64,000 nucleotides of DNA, taken from assembly GCF_024343615.1 (NCBI RefSeq), contig NZ_RJUB01000002.1, positions 86,205 to 150,204 on the forward strand. Reading direction: 5' to 3'. Of the stretch, positions 17,466-24,477 are shown in pieces. Below the pieces are notes generated by a model that was not told the DNA's origin, searched no databases, and saw only the letters and a program-made list of their open reading frames with translations. A program made the translations under genes and the position numbers. Each line of letters starts with the position of its first letter. The stretch's first letter is position 1. This DNA is from Ferruginibacter sp. HRS2-29. Its GTDB lineage: Bacteria > Bacteroidota > Bacteroidia > Chitinophagales > Chitinophagaceae.

Positions 17466-18185
17466 TCAGGTCTTTTCCACCGCGATCTTACTTTTGCTTA
17501 AATAGGTGATGCGTACCATCACTTTATCTCCGGGTTTGGCATCCGGCAATTCTTCCGGTTTCATCTTGGCCTGTATCTTATCTGCCACCACATTGAGATA
17601 AACACCATGCGGGGAAACCTTGAACACTTCGGCTTCTACCGGCTCTTTGCTCTTCGATAATTTCACAGCGGTATTGAACTCCGGGATGTAAGCATTATTA
17701 AAAAGTGATGCAGTGATCTTTTCTTTCTTCTCTGTATTTTCCAGGGCAAAAGTTACCTGCTCGTTCAGTTCCTTTTCAGTCGGCGGCAATTGCCAGGGAG
17801 AATAAGGTACCGGAAAAAACAGGTAGCTGTCGATCTCTTTCACAAAGTATTTATCGTCCACCATTTTCAGGTAACCTATAAATTTGTTGCTGGTGCGGCT
17901 TTTGTCGATCAGTACATCCAGCGCAGTATTGTATTTGTATTCCATTTCGGTAGCGATCATACGGTCGCCACGGTCGCTCAGTTTTATTTTGAAATTCACC
18001 ACATCACCTACGAGGAAATGATGTTTCTTCCGGATGAGCCCCTTCTCTTTCAGTTTCTGTTGCTGCTTTTCATCGATGCTCCCATTCACGTTCTTTTTTT
18101 TGCCGGCATTCATATACTCGATGATGGCATATTTCTTTTCGTGGTTGATGAAGGATATCTTTCCCTGCTGTATGGTTTCGCTCAT
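17466..18185 (-). CDS. S1/OB-fold RNA-binding-like protein
   Basis: A 239-residue soluble protein. The N-terminal 90 residues (GKISFINHEKKYAIIEY ... VGDVVNFKIKLSDRGDRMIATEM) look like a cold-shock-type OB fold. The C-terminal 60 residues (VEAEVFKVSPHGVYLNVVADKIQAKM... PGDKVMVRITYLSKSKIAVE, shown here in parts) look like an S1 domain. It is Lys-rich. Probable nucleic-acid binding, specific role unknown. It is the last gene of a tight minus-strand group with an alkyltransferase-like gene 16 bp upstream. Confidence 0.8.
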   Translation of the reverse strand: MSETIQQGKISFINHEKKYAIIEYMNAGKKKNVNGSIDEKQQQKLKEKGLIRKKHHFLVGDVVNFKIKLSDRGDRMIATEMEYKYNTALDVLIDKSRTSNKFIGYLKMVDDKYFVKEIDSYLFFPVPYSPWQLPPTEKELNEQVTFALENTEKKEKITASLFNNAYIPEFNTAVKLSKSKEPVEAEVFKVSPHGVYLNVVADKIQAKMKPEELPDAKPGDKVMVRITYLSKSKIAVEKT

Positions 18186-18201
18186 AATAATTGTGTTGAA
18201 T

Positions 18202-18594
18202 CTATAAAGCTAATTCAATTGCCGGGTCCCAGAATATTTTTTTAAAATCCTGCACCGTGTCGTCTTTTACTTTTACGCCGTCTTTTTTCAAAAGGTCTTC
18301 CATGGAAGTGCCGGTGAAATGATGTTTTCCGCTCAGCATCCCGTTGCGGTTTACCACCCGCTGGGCAGGCACTTTAGGCTTGGCGTTGCCCGCCGCATTC
18401 ATCGCCCAGCCTACCATACGGGCGCTCAGCCTTGTGCCGACATAACTTGCAATGGCCCCATAAGAAGTTACCCTTCCCTTCGGGATCTTACGCACCACCT
18501 CGTACACATCATCAAAAAAGGTAAATTCTTTGACTGTTTTGGCTACCGGTAGCTTTTCTTTTTCAGGAATGGTTTTCTTTGCCTTCGCCATCAC
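18202..18594 (-). CDS. Alkyltransferase-like protein (ATL), MGMT fold without the active cysteine
   Basis: A 130-residue protein of the O6-alkylguanine-DNA alkyltransferase DNA-binding domain. The winged-helix part is clear (VYEVVRKIPKGRVTSYGAIASYVG, ARMVGWAMNAAG). The active-site motif PCHRV of MGMT is PAQRV here (residues 76-80), so the acceptor Cys is Ala77. Proteins of this type bind alkylated guanine and flag it for nucleotide excision repair instead of repairing it directly. The gene overlaps the upstream DUF5522 gene by 32 bp. Two Met codons start the frame; either is possible. Confidence 0.9.
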   Translation of the reverse strand: MMAKAKKTIPEKEKLPVAKTVKEFTFFDDVYEVVRKIPKGRVTSYGAIASYVGTRLSARMVGWAMNAAGNAKPKVPAQRVVNRNGMLSGKHHFTGTSMEDLLKKDGVKVKDDTVQDFKKIFWDPAIELAL

Positions 18595-18769
18595 TTTTGT
18601 TATTTAATAGTTGTGAGCGTTTCGGTTCCGCCACATTGATATATTCGTACGGACAATGAAGGCATCCGTTGCCGCAGCAGAATCCTTTCTTCAGATGAAA
18701 TTTTTCCGTCAGCACGATGTATCCGGCACTGTTATAGTAAAAGTCTTCTCCTTCAATCAGGTTGCTCAT
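18563..18769 (-). CDS. DUF5522 family small Cys-rich protein
   Basis: A 68-residue protein: EGEDFYYNSAGYIVLTEKFHLKKGFCCGNGCLHCPYEY is the DUF5522 signature (given here as motif), with four cysteines in FCCGNGCLHCPY that could bind a metal. Function unknown. It overlaps trmB by 4 bp (ATGA type) at its start and the ATL gene by 32 bp at its end, so it is translationally coupled to both. Confidence 0.85.
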   Translation of the reverse strand: MSNLIEGEDFYYNSAGYIVLTEKFHLKKGFCCGNGCLHCPYEYINVAEPKRSQLLNNKSDGEGKENHS

Positions 18770-19476
18770 GATGGCTGTTCCTGGTTTTCCGTCAGTTTCA
18801 ACTCTTCCTGCAGCTCATCATCCAGCATGGGAATGCTGGCGGGTAAGGCAAAATGCAGGTAATAGATCCGGCTGCTGCGTGCAATGTCAAGGCCTTCATA
18901 ATGCGTGCGGATAGCCAGTTCCGGCATTGAGCTCTGATGATACACATCCTCGCAACTATCGATAAAAGTAAGTTTGTACATTTCTATCACCCGTTTGGTG
19001 AATTCGAATAAAGCCGGCGAATCTGTTTTAAGATGTATGCTGCCGCCTTGTTTCAATACTTTGTTATAAAGGCGTAAAAACCTCGGGTGGGTCAGTCTTT
19101 TTTTAGCTTTGGAAGTACGAAGTTGAGGATCGGGGAAAGTGATCCATATTTCATCCACTTCGCCTTCGGCAAAATATTCAGGCAGCATTTCAATCTGTGT
19201 GCGCAGGAAAGCGGCATTATCGAGTTTATTATCCAACGCCTTTTTTGCACCGATGTACATCCGGTTACCTTTTATATCTACACCGATCAGGTTTTTTTCG
19301 GGATGCATGGCCGCTAGACCCACGGTATATTCGCCACGGCCACAGGCCAGTTCCAGGGTAATAGGGTGCTGATTTTTAAAATGCCCCCACCATTTACCCT
19401 GCATATCTTTTGGATATTCGAGTACATTTTCAAATTCCCTTATCTGGGCGAAACGAAGTAATTTTTTTTGTGCCAT
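18766..19476 (-). CDS. trmB: tRNA (guanine-N7-)-methyltransferase
   Basis: A 236-residue Rossmann methyltransferase that makes m7G46 in the tRNA variable loop. Motifs: LELACGRGEYTVGLA (SAM binding), LIGVDIKGNRMYIGAKKA, DEIWITFPDPQLR and KKRLTHPRFL. I chose ATG 19476 (MAQKKLLRF) because the upstream extension (MHSWHFSF) is read from a perfect hairpin and because a TATCTTTG -7 box sits only 6 bp upstream of this ATG, suggesting a leaderless or nearly leaderless mRNA. The Bacteroidota form lacks the long N-terminal extension of enteric TrmB. Confidence 0.94.
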   Translation of the reverse strand: MAQKKLLRFAQIREFENVLEYPKDMQGKWWGHFKNQHPITLELACGRGEYTVGLAAMHPEKNLIGVDIKGNRMYIGAKKALDNKLDNAAFLRTQIEMLPEYFAEGEVDEIWITFPDPQLRTSKAKKRLTHPRFLRLYNKVLKQGGSIHLKTDSPALFEFTKRVIEMYKLTFIDSCEDVYHQSSMPELAIRTHYEGLDIARSSRIYYLHFALPASIPMLDDELQEELKLTENQEQPS

Positions 19477-19482
19477 AAAACA

Positions 19483-19490
19483 CAAAGATA
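19483..19490 (-). promoter_or_regulatory. -7 box of trmB
   Basis: Minus-strand TATCTTTG matches TAnnTTTG exactly. Its last base is 6 bp before the trmB ATG. The -33 region falls inside the hairpin arm and is weak (TTCG). Confidence 0.6.
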
Positions 19491-19501
19491 AAAAAGAAAA
19501 A

Positions 19502-19565
19502 TGCCACGAATGCACGAATAAAATGCAATTAAAATTACCTGCATTTTATTCGTGCATTCGTGGCA
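19502..19565. repeat. Perfect 26-bp inverted repeat
   Basis: Arm 19502-19527 (begins TGCCACGAATGCACG) is the exact reverse complement of 19540-19565, with a 12-base loop. It lies between the sugar dehydrogenase stop and the trmB promoter. It can act as a terminator-like hairpin in either direction, though T-tracts are short. The arms are built of CGAAT/GCACGAAT units like those at 38640-38670. Confidence 0.85.
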
Positions 19566-19592
19566 AAAACAGAACGCGCTGCAGGCACGTTC

Positions 19593-20885
19593 CTACATCG
19601 CTTTTACCTGCCAGATGGTTTTCGCCGCATCATCTGTTACTAATATTGATCCGTCTGGCAATTCGGCCACACATACCGGCCTGCCAAATACTTCCTTTTT
19701 TTCTTCATCAGCGATGAAGCCGGTCAGGAAATTCTCCGGCGGGCCCGATGGTTTGCCATTGGCAAATGGTACGAACATCACTTTGTAACCGGATAACACC
19801 GAGCGGTTCCAGGAGCCATGCTGCCCGATGAACATACCGTTGCGGTATTTTTCGGGGAATGCTTTGCCGCGGTAAAATGCCAGCCCGAGAGAAGCTGTAT
19901 GAGAGCCCAAAGGCACATCCGGCACGATGGCTCTTTTTACCAGGTCTTCGCCTTTGCCTTTTTGCCTCGGATCCACATGCTGGCCAAAGTAAGAATAAGG
20001 CCATCCGTAAAAGCCGCCTTCCTGCACGCTGGTAGCGTAATCGGGCACCAGGTCGTCGCCAAGTTCGTCGCGTTCGTTTACTGCAGTCCACAGGGTTTTG
20101 GTGCCGGGAGCCCAGTCCATACCAACCGGGTTACGTAAGCCGCTGGCGTAAACTTTTTCGCCGCTGCCATCCGGGTTTATTTCTAAAATATTCGCCCTGC
20201 GGACCTCGTTGTCCATTCCATACTCGGCCACATTGCTGCCCGATCCTACGGAAATATAGATCTTCGTTTTTTCAGGGTTGGAAATGATGTTCCTCGTCCA
20301 GTGATTGTTGTATCCACCGCCCGGCAGATCGAGTAATTTTTTGCCTTCGGAAATGATGGCGGTATCTTTCGGCTTGTAATCAAAACGGAGCAGTTCATCG
20401 GTGTTGGCTACGTAAAAATAATTATTCAGCACCAGCATTCCGATGGGTTGGTTCAACCCCGAGATGTAGGAGTATTTACTTTCGTAAGTGCCGTTTTTAT
20501 CTTTATCCCGGAATAATGTGATGCGGTTGGCGCTGCCAAAATTTTGCGCTTTCGATTTGAAGAACGCATCCTTTTCATCCTCCTGTTTTTTCTTTTTGCG
20601 TTTGGTGCCGGCTTCTGCTACAAAAATATCACCATTGGGCGCCACGTATATCCAGCGGGGGTTTTCGAGCCCTGAAGCAAATTTGGTCACTTCAAACCCC
20701 GGGGGCGCAATTGGTTTTTGTTCACCTTTCCAGCCGATCGCTTTTACAAATACCTGCACCGATGGAGTGGCGTACGGCTCGGGCAGCGTGATGCTGTCTT
20801 TGGAAGTTTGCGCCAGCGATGCTAAAGGAAGGATGGCTGCCAGCATCAATGTGGCCATTCGGCCTTGCGAAAAGATTGTTCTCAT
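19593..20885 (-). CDS. PQQ-type sugar dehydrogenase (glucose/sorbosone dehydrogenase family), exported
   Basis: A 430-residue protein with a signal peptide ending near SLAQ (residue 26). It is a six-bladed propeller of the GSDH / L-sorbosone dehydrogenase family: PPGFEVTKFASGLENPRWIYVAPNGDIFVAE near residue 65 (shown as motif), LRNPVGMDWAPGTKTLW near 248, NERDELGDDLVPDY near 266, GGFYGWPYSYFG near 290 and HGSWNRS near 355 carry the usual PQQ and calcium-binding residues. Likely periplasmic oxidation of aldoses or related sugars. A promoter is visible upstream and no PQQ synthesis genes are in the window. Confidence 0.88.
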   Translation of the reverse strand: MRTIFSQGRMATLMLAAILPLASLAQTSKDSITLPEPYATPSVQVFVKAIGWKGEQKPIAPPGFEVTKFASGLENPRWIYVAPNGDIFVAEAGTKRKKKKQEDEKDAFFKSKAQNFGSANRITLFRDKDKNGTYESKYSYISGLNQPIGMLVLNNYFYVANTDELLRFDYKPKDTAIISEGKKLLDLPGGGYNNHWTRNIISNPEKTKIYISVGSGSNVAEYGMDNEVRRANILEINPDGSGEKVYASGLRNPVGMDWAPGTKTLWTAVNERDELGDDLVPDYATSVQEGGFYGWPYSYFGQHVDPRQKGKGEDLVKRAIVPDVPLGSHTASLGLAFYRGKAFPEKYRNGMFIGQHGSWNRSVLSGYKVMFVPFANGKPSGPPENFLTGFIADEEKKEVFGRPVCVAELPDGSILVTDDAAKTIWQVKAM

Positions 20886-20902
20886 GAAATTACTTTAGAT
20901 GT

Positions 20903-20933
20903 TGAAGGTAAAATTTAATGGGTTTATCACAAA
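20903..20933 (-). promoter_or_regulatory. Promoter of the sugar dehydrogenase gene
   Basis: On the minus strand TTTG (20930-20933), a 19-bp spacer and TACCTTCA (20903-20910) match the TTTG/TAnnTTTG pattern with two mismatches in the -7 box. Expected leader is about 15 nt. Confidence 0.5.
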
Positions 20934-21314
20934 GGGCAGGCCATGATTTAAGGGAAGTGTAATAAAGTTCTCATGACTTTTTCTTTTTCGGGCAATACTC
21001 ACAACCTCTTTTTTTGAGATCCGATTTCCCATCTTTTAAGGGTATGGGATAAATGTCTGTTGTACAGCGATCAGCAACCCCTCCCTTCTTTGTAGAAATG
21101 AAGGGCAAGGATCTGGTACGAATAGAATTGCAAAGTAAAAACGGGAAAAGGATTACGAATTTGCACCTATACGGTTGTCTGGAACTTTCGGGGCTGCTTG
21201 TGCTATTTGATTTTTAAAAACAAATAGTTATAATTACTATCATTTACACAATTTGCCGGAAACATACGTCTTATTATTAATCTAATAATTTCTTTTAACC
21301 AAAACAACCAACAC
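20934..21314. other. Gap before aquaporin with a possible small minus-strand frame
   Basis: No named gene. On the minus strand 20971-21108 reads from a TTG as about 45 codons, rich in Lys at the end with a CEYC pair (RGCEYCPKKKKS then stop). It has no ATG and no recognised family, so it may be a gene remnant or chance. The aquaporin promoter should lie at 21200-21300 but no clear TAnnTTTG is seen. Confidence 0.3.
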
Positions 21315-22088
21315 ATGGAAACAAAATCTTCCACAAAGTACATCGCTGAATTCATTGGTACATTTTGCCTCGTATTATTTGGCTGTGGCGCCGCCGTTAT
21401 TGCCGGGGCTTCAGCAGAAGGTATAGCACCGTCGGGAATTGGCTTATTGGGTATTTCACTTGCATTCGGGTTGAGCGTAGTTGTGATGGCCTATACCATC
21501 GGGCCTATTTCCGGCTGTCATATCAACCCGGCGATATCCATCGCAATGCTTGCGGCAGGACAACTCAGCCTGAAAGATACTATTGGTTACGTGATATCGC
21601 AATGCCTGGGAGCAATAGCAGCATCCGCAGTATTGTACCTGGTCCTTTCCGGCAAGCCTGGTTTCAGTATGAATGAATATGCGCTTGGCGCCAATGGCTG
21701 GGGCGAAGAGTATCTTGGTAAATATTCAACCACATCGGCGTTTGTTGCTGAAGCAGTATTTACGTTCTTGTTTCTGATTGTAATATTTGGCACAACGGCC
21801 AGGCGCGCAAACCCGAGTCTCGCAGGTCTGGCGATAGGCTTTTCGCTGGTGTTGATACACCTTGTGCTGATACCTGTTACAGGCACTTCTGTAAACCCGG
21901 CACGTAGTCTCGGGCCGGCTATATTTTCTGGCGGACTAGCGTTGAAGCAACTGTGGCTTTTTATTGTAGCTCCTGTAGCAGGAGGACTTGTTGCCGCCAT
22001 TTTCTGGAAAACAGTTATGAGTAGCGAAGATGTGATAACAAAGAAAACCGTTGATGTACATGAGGACATATCCATAAACAGATTGTAA
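21315..22088 (+). CDS. aqpZ: Aquaporin Z-type water channel
   Basis: A 257-residue MIP family channel with six membrane helices and two half-helices. Both NPA motifs are present (CHINPAISIAM near residue 74 and TSVNPARSLGPA near 198); the Cys before the first and the Arg after the second fit the narrow water-selective filter, and the protein lacks the larger glycerol-facilitator loops. The cytoplasmic tail is short and charged. The gene stands alone with its own terminator. Confidence 0.93.
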   Translation: METKSSTKYIAEFIGTFCLVLFGCGAAVIAGASAEGIAPSGIGLLGISLAFGLSVVVMAYTIGPISGCHINPAISIAMLAAGQLSLKDTIGYVISQCLGAIAASAVLYLVLSGKPGFSMNEYALGANGWGEEYLGKYSTTSAFVAEAVFTFLFLIVIFGTTARRANPSLAGLAIGFSLVLIHLVLIPVTGTSVNPARSLGPAIFSGGLALKQLWLFIVAPVAGGLVAAIFWKTVMSSEDVITKKTVDVHEDISINRL

Positions 22089-22104
22089 AGTAAGTGGGGA
22101 CAAT

Positions 22105-22136
22105 AAAATAGCCGGTAAAATTTACCGGCTATTTTT
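22105..22136 (+). terminator. Intrinsic terminator after aqpZ
   Basis: AAAATAGCCGGTAAA (22105-22119) pairs with TTTACCGGCTATTTT (22121-22135), ending in TTTTT. Works on + and is also symmetrical enough for -. Confidence 0.88.
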
Positions 22137-22220
22137 ATGTTTTTTTCTGAGCTATTCAACCCGGGAATGTTTCGATCAGGATTTCATAAGTGCAGCTTTA
22201 TGTCTTTGTGCTTTCGTAGT

Positions 22221-22253
22221 TCAAAACAAAAAACCCGCTCCTCTCGGAACGGG
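22221..22253 (-). terminator. Intrinsic terminator of the tRNA-like RNA
   Basis: On the minus strand CCCGTTCC, GAGA loop, GGAGCGGG (22234-22253), then TTTTTTGTTTT. It begins 14 bases after the acceptor end of the tRNA-like structure. Confidence 0.88.
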
Positions 22254-22266
22254 CAATTTTAAAGCG

Positions 22267-22438
22267 CTGTAGGGGAAGGGTTCGAACCTCCACGAGGCAG
22301 TTAGCTAAAGTACAAAGTTCGGTGGTCGACCCCGGTCATACCAACATTGCTGTTGGTATGGCTCTATACTTCGTTTATCCTGTTGTCCTCACCCCCGAGA
22401 CAAGGGGGCATGTCTGCCAAAAATTTCATCACCCCACA
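22267..22438 (-). ncRNA. tRNA-like RNA with Leu-type D arm, GUC anticodon loop and ~100-nt variable region
   Basis: Read on the minus strand. Acceptor TGTGGGG (22432-22438) pairs over 7 bp with CCCTACA (22268-22274), one G-T pair; discriminator G; no encoded CCA. Bases 8-9 are TG. D arm ATG-loop-CAT with loop AAATTTTTGGCAGA, very like tRNA-Leu D arms. Anticodon arm CCCCC-TTGTCTC-GGGGG, so the triplet in register is GTC. T arm GGAGG-TTCGAAC-CCTTC. Between anticodon and T arms lie 100 nt (22292-22391) in place of the usual 5-20: GAGG pairs with CCTC at the base, GAAGTATAGAG pairs with CTTTGTACTTT, and an inner 10-bp hairpin CATACCAACA-GCAA-TGTTGGTATG has a GNRA loop. A -7 box and a terminator bound the unit. 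Not tmRNA (too short, no tag frame) and not a plain tRNA. Confidence 0.65.
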
Positions 22439-22474
22439 GTATAATGCGATCTTTATCGCTTTGGTTTGATAACA

Positions 22475-22482
22475 CAAAAATA
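22475..22482 (-). promoter_or_regulatory. -7 box for the tRNA-like RNA
   Basis: Minus-strand TATTTTTG matches TAnnTTTG exactly. It would give a 5' leader of about 30 nt containing a small GCGAT-AAAG-ATCGC hairpin directly before the tRNA-like body. The -33 box is not clear. Confidence 0.5.
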
Positions 22483-22591
22483 AGGGAAAAGGAAGTTTAT
22501 TTAAAAATAATTCAACAAAAATTTTGAAAGTATAGAAATTATTCAAATATTTGTATCAAATATTGAACATTTACAAATTAAACTTGTAAAA

Positions 22592-23065
22592 ATGGCAGCC
22601 AAATTAAATCTTGACAAACTCGATCTGCAGATCATCGAAGCCATGATGCAGAATGCAGAGATCAGCTATGCCGAACTGGGTAAAAAACTCTTTGTAAGCG
22701 GCGGTACCATTCATGTACGCATCAAAAAGCTACAGGAGTTTAACATCGTCAAAGGTACAAGATTGAATGTAGACCTCAAACAGCTGGGGTACGATATCAC
22801 TGCATTTGTAGGTATCTATCTCGAAAAAAGCTCCCTGTATGATACCGTGGCGCAGGACCTGATGAAGATCCCGGAGATCATCCGCCTCAATTATATCACC
22901 GGTAATTACAGCATGTTCATCGAAATTGTCTGCAAGGATATTTCACAACTGCGCTATGTATTGCACGATGAGCTGCAAAAGATAAAAGGGATCGAGCGTA
23001 CGGAAACGTTTATTTCGCTGGAAGAAGGGTTTAGCAGGAATGTGCCGGTAGCACCTGTAGAATAG
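22592..23065 (+). CDS. Lrp/AsnC family transcriptional regulator
   Basis: A 157-residue regulator: N-terminal winged helix (LDKLDLQIIEAMMQNAEISYAELGKKL... residues 5-60, given in part) and a C-terminal RAM ligand-binding domain (ITAFVGIYLEKSS ... YITGNYSMFIEI, residues 70-150). Such proteins sense amino acids and bind DNA as oligomers. It stands alone, divergent from the tRNA-like transcript. Its stop codon TAG is part of the first AATAGTC unit of a repeat array. Confidence 0.92.
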   Translation: MAAKLNLDKLDLQIIEAMMQNAEISYAELGKKLFVSGGTIHVRIKKLQEFNIVKGTRLNVDLKQLGYDITAFVGIYLEKSSLYDTVAQDLMKIPEIIRLNYITGNYSMFIEIVCKDISQLRYVLHDELQKIKGIERTETFISLEEGFSRNVPVAPVE

Positions 23066-23274
23066 TCAATGGTGAATAGTGAATGGTCAAACCTTCGAAG
23101 TGTACAAGTTATATACGTGAGGTTTAAATTTAAGAATAGTATTTACATAAAATAAAAGGCAACTATTTTTTTTACGTTGCCTTTTGTTATATCTAATACA
23201 CATCATAAAAATCCTTTCTGAGAGTTAAACAACCTTCGAAGTTTTGACTATTCACTATTGACTATTCACTGCCT
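23061..23274. repeat. Composite inverted-repeat element of AATRGTS heptads with CCTTCGAAG
   Basis: Between two convergent genes. Left end: AATAGTC, AATGGTG, AATAGTG, AATGGTC, then AAACCTTCGAAG (to 23100). Right end, inverted: CCTTCGAAG (about 23230), TTTTGACTATT, CACTATT, GACTATT, CACTGCC (to 23274). The stop codons of both flanking genes lie in the outer repeat units. A terminator hairpin sits in the middle. Confidence 0.75.
23154..23186. terminator. Bidirectional terminator between lrp-type gene and permease
   Basis: AAAAGGCAAC (23154-23163) and GTTGCCTTTT (23176-23185) around a T-rich loop; T-run on + and A-run on the other side, so it can serve both convergent genes. Confidence 0.8.
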
Positions 23275-24369
23275 TACGTCCACCGCATCCCTCAGCCCAT
23301 TGCCCAATAAATTGAACGCCAGCACCAGCAACATGATTGCGAAGCCGGGAATGAGGGCCAGCATCGGGTTATGTGTTATCACAAAATTATAATTCTCTTT
23401 TATCATCAATCCCCAGCTGGGTTGTGGCGGTTGAACGCCGATGCCTAAAAAGCTGAGGCCTGCTTCTACAATGATAGCTGTAGCAAAATTGCCGGCGGCG
23501 ATCACCATCAACGGGCCTAATATGTTCGGAAGAATATGCCGTAAGATGATCCGGCCGTTGCTGAAACCCAATGCCCTTGCGGCCTGCACATATTCCTGCT
23601 CCTTCAACGCCATCACCTGCCCACGTACCAGGCGGGCTACACTCACCCAAAGTGTGAGCCCTACGGCGATGAATATCTGCCAGAAACCTTTGCCCAGCGC
23701 CATGGTGAAGGCAAAAACCAGCAACAATGTGGGGATACTCCAGGTTACATTTACCAGCCACATGATGGCTTCGTCTACCCATCCCCGGTAGTAGCCGGCT
23801 AAAGCGCCCAGCAAGATGCCGAGTGTAAGCGAAATGAGTACGGCGATCAACCCTACTGCAATGCTCACCCGTGTGCCTATGATCAGCCTGCTCAGGATAT
23901 CGCGGCCGAAAGCATCGGTACCCAGCCAGTATTTTTTGCGGATGATATGTTGTGTGATCTCCTCAGGATGACCATGGGTGATTGCGGCGATATTGAAAGA
24001 TTGTTTTACAGTGGTGTCTTCGTCGATATAACGATCGATGACGATATCCGCACCGGCAATGCTGTAACCGGTGATCGGCACAAAGCGGTCGCCGCTGTGT
24101 TTTCCTTTGAACATAGCCGATAACCAGCCATCACGGGTCGTTTTATTATTGTCTGTGATCTTTAAAAATTGTTGTGTATACCCCGGTTTTTTTGCCTGTA
24201 TTTCTACGGTCTGCAGGTCGGCAAACACCGTATTATCGGGGGCTAACAAGTAACCGAAACAAGCCATCAGGAAAGCCAGCACTATGATACACAAGCCGGC
24301 CATGGCCAGTTTGTTTTTTTTTAAACGTTGCCATGTTTGTGCCCTGAAAGAAAAATGTTGTTGGCGCAT
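23266..24369 (-). CDS. Dipeptide/oligopeptide-type ABC transporter permease (DppC/OppC family)
   Basis: A 367-residue inner membrane permease. The N-terminal helix (LAMAGLCIIVLAFLMACFGYLLAP, given in part) is followed by an approximately 100-residue periplasmic insertion, longer than in standard DppC, then the motif KKYWLGTDAFGRDILSRLIIGTRVS and the BPD_transp_1 domain with the EAA loop (QAARALGFSNGRIILRHILPN). Import of peptides or nickel-type substrates is the usual role. The partner permease, ATPases and binding protein are not in the window. Confidence 0.92.
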   Translation of the reverse strand: MRQQHFSFRAQTWQRLKKNKLAMAGLCIIVLAFLMACFGYLLAPDNTVFADLQTVEIQAKKPGYTQQFLKITDNNKTTRDGWLSAMFKGKHSGDRFVPITGYSIAGADIVIDRYIDEDTTVKQSFNIAAITHGHPEEITQHIIRKKYWLGTDAFGRDILSRLIIGTRVSIAVGLIAVLISLTLGILLGALAGYYRGWVDEAIMWLVNVTWSIPTLLLVFAFTMALGKGFWQIFIAVGLTLWVSVARLVRGQVMALKEQEYVQAARALGFSNGRIILRHILPNILGPLMVIAAGNFATAIIVEAGLSFLGIGVQPPQPSWGLMIKENYNFVITHNPMLALIPGFAIMLLVLAFNLLGNGLRDAVDVRQ

Positions 24370-24477
24370 GATGTAAAATACAAATTCATTCGGGAATTAC
24401 TGCAAAGCCTGGGAGAGAAAAGAAAGCAGATCGTTACTTTTGCAGCAGGTAAAACCATCATTTTTAAAAACGAGTTG

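Noticed and set aside
20971..21108. Small minus-strand protein ending CEYCPKKKKS
   Set aside because: No ATG, no promoter and no known family; kept only as a note in the gap description.
22267..22438. tmRNA, 6S RNA or SRP RNA
   Set aside because: Too short and without a tag frame for tmRNA, no 6S-type central bubble and no SRP core motif; the Leu-type tRNA arms fit instead.
22364..22546. 60-codon minus frame ending GEDNRINEV
   Set aside because: Covers the 5' half of the tRNA-like structure; pairing pattern explains the sequence better than coding.
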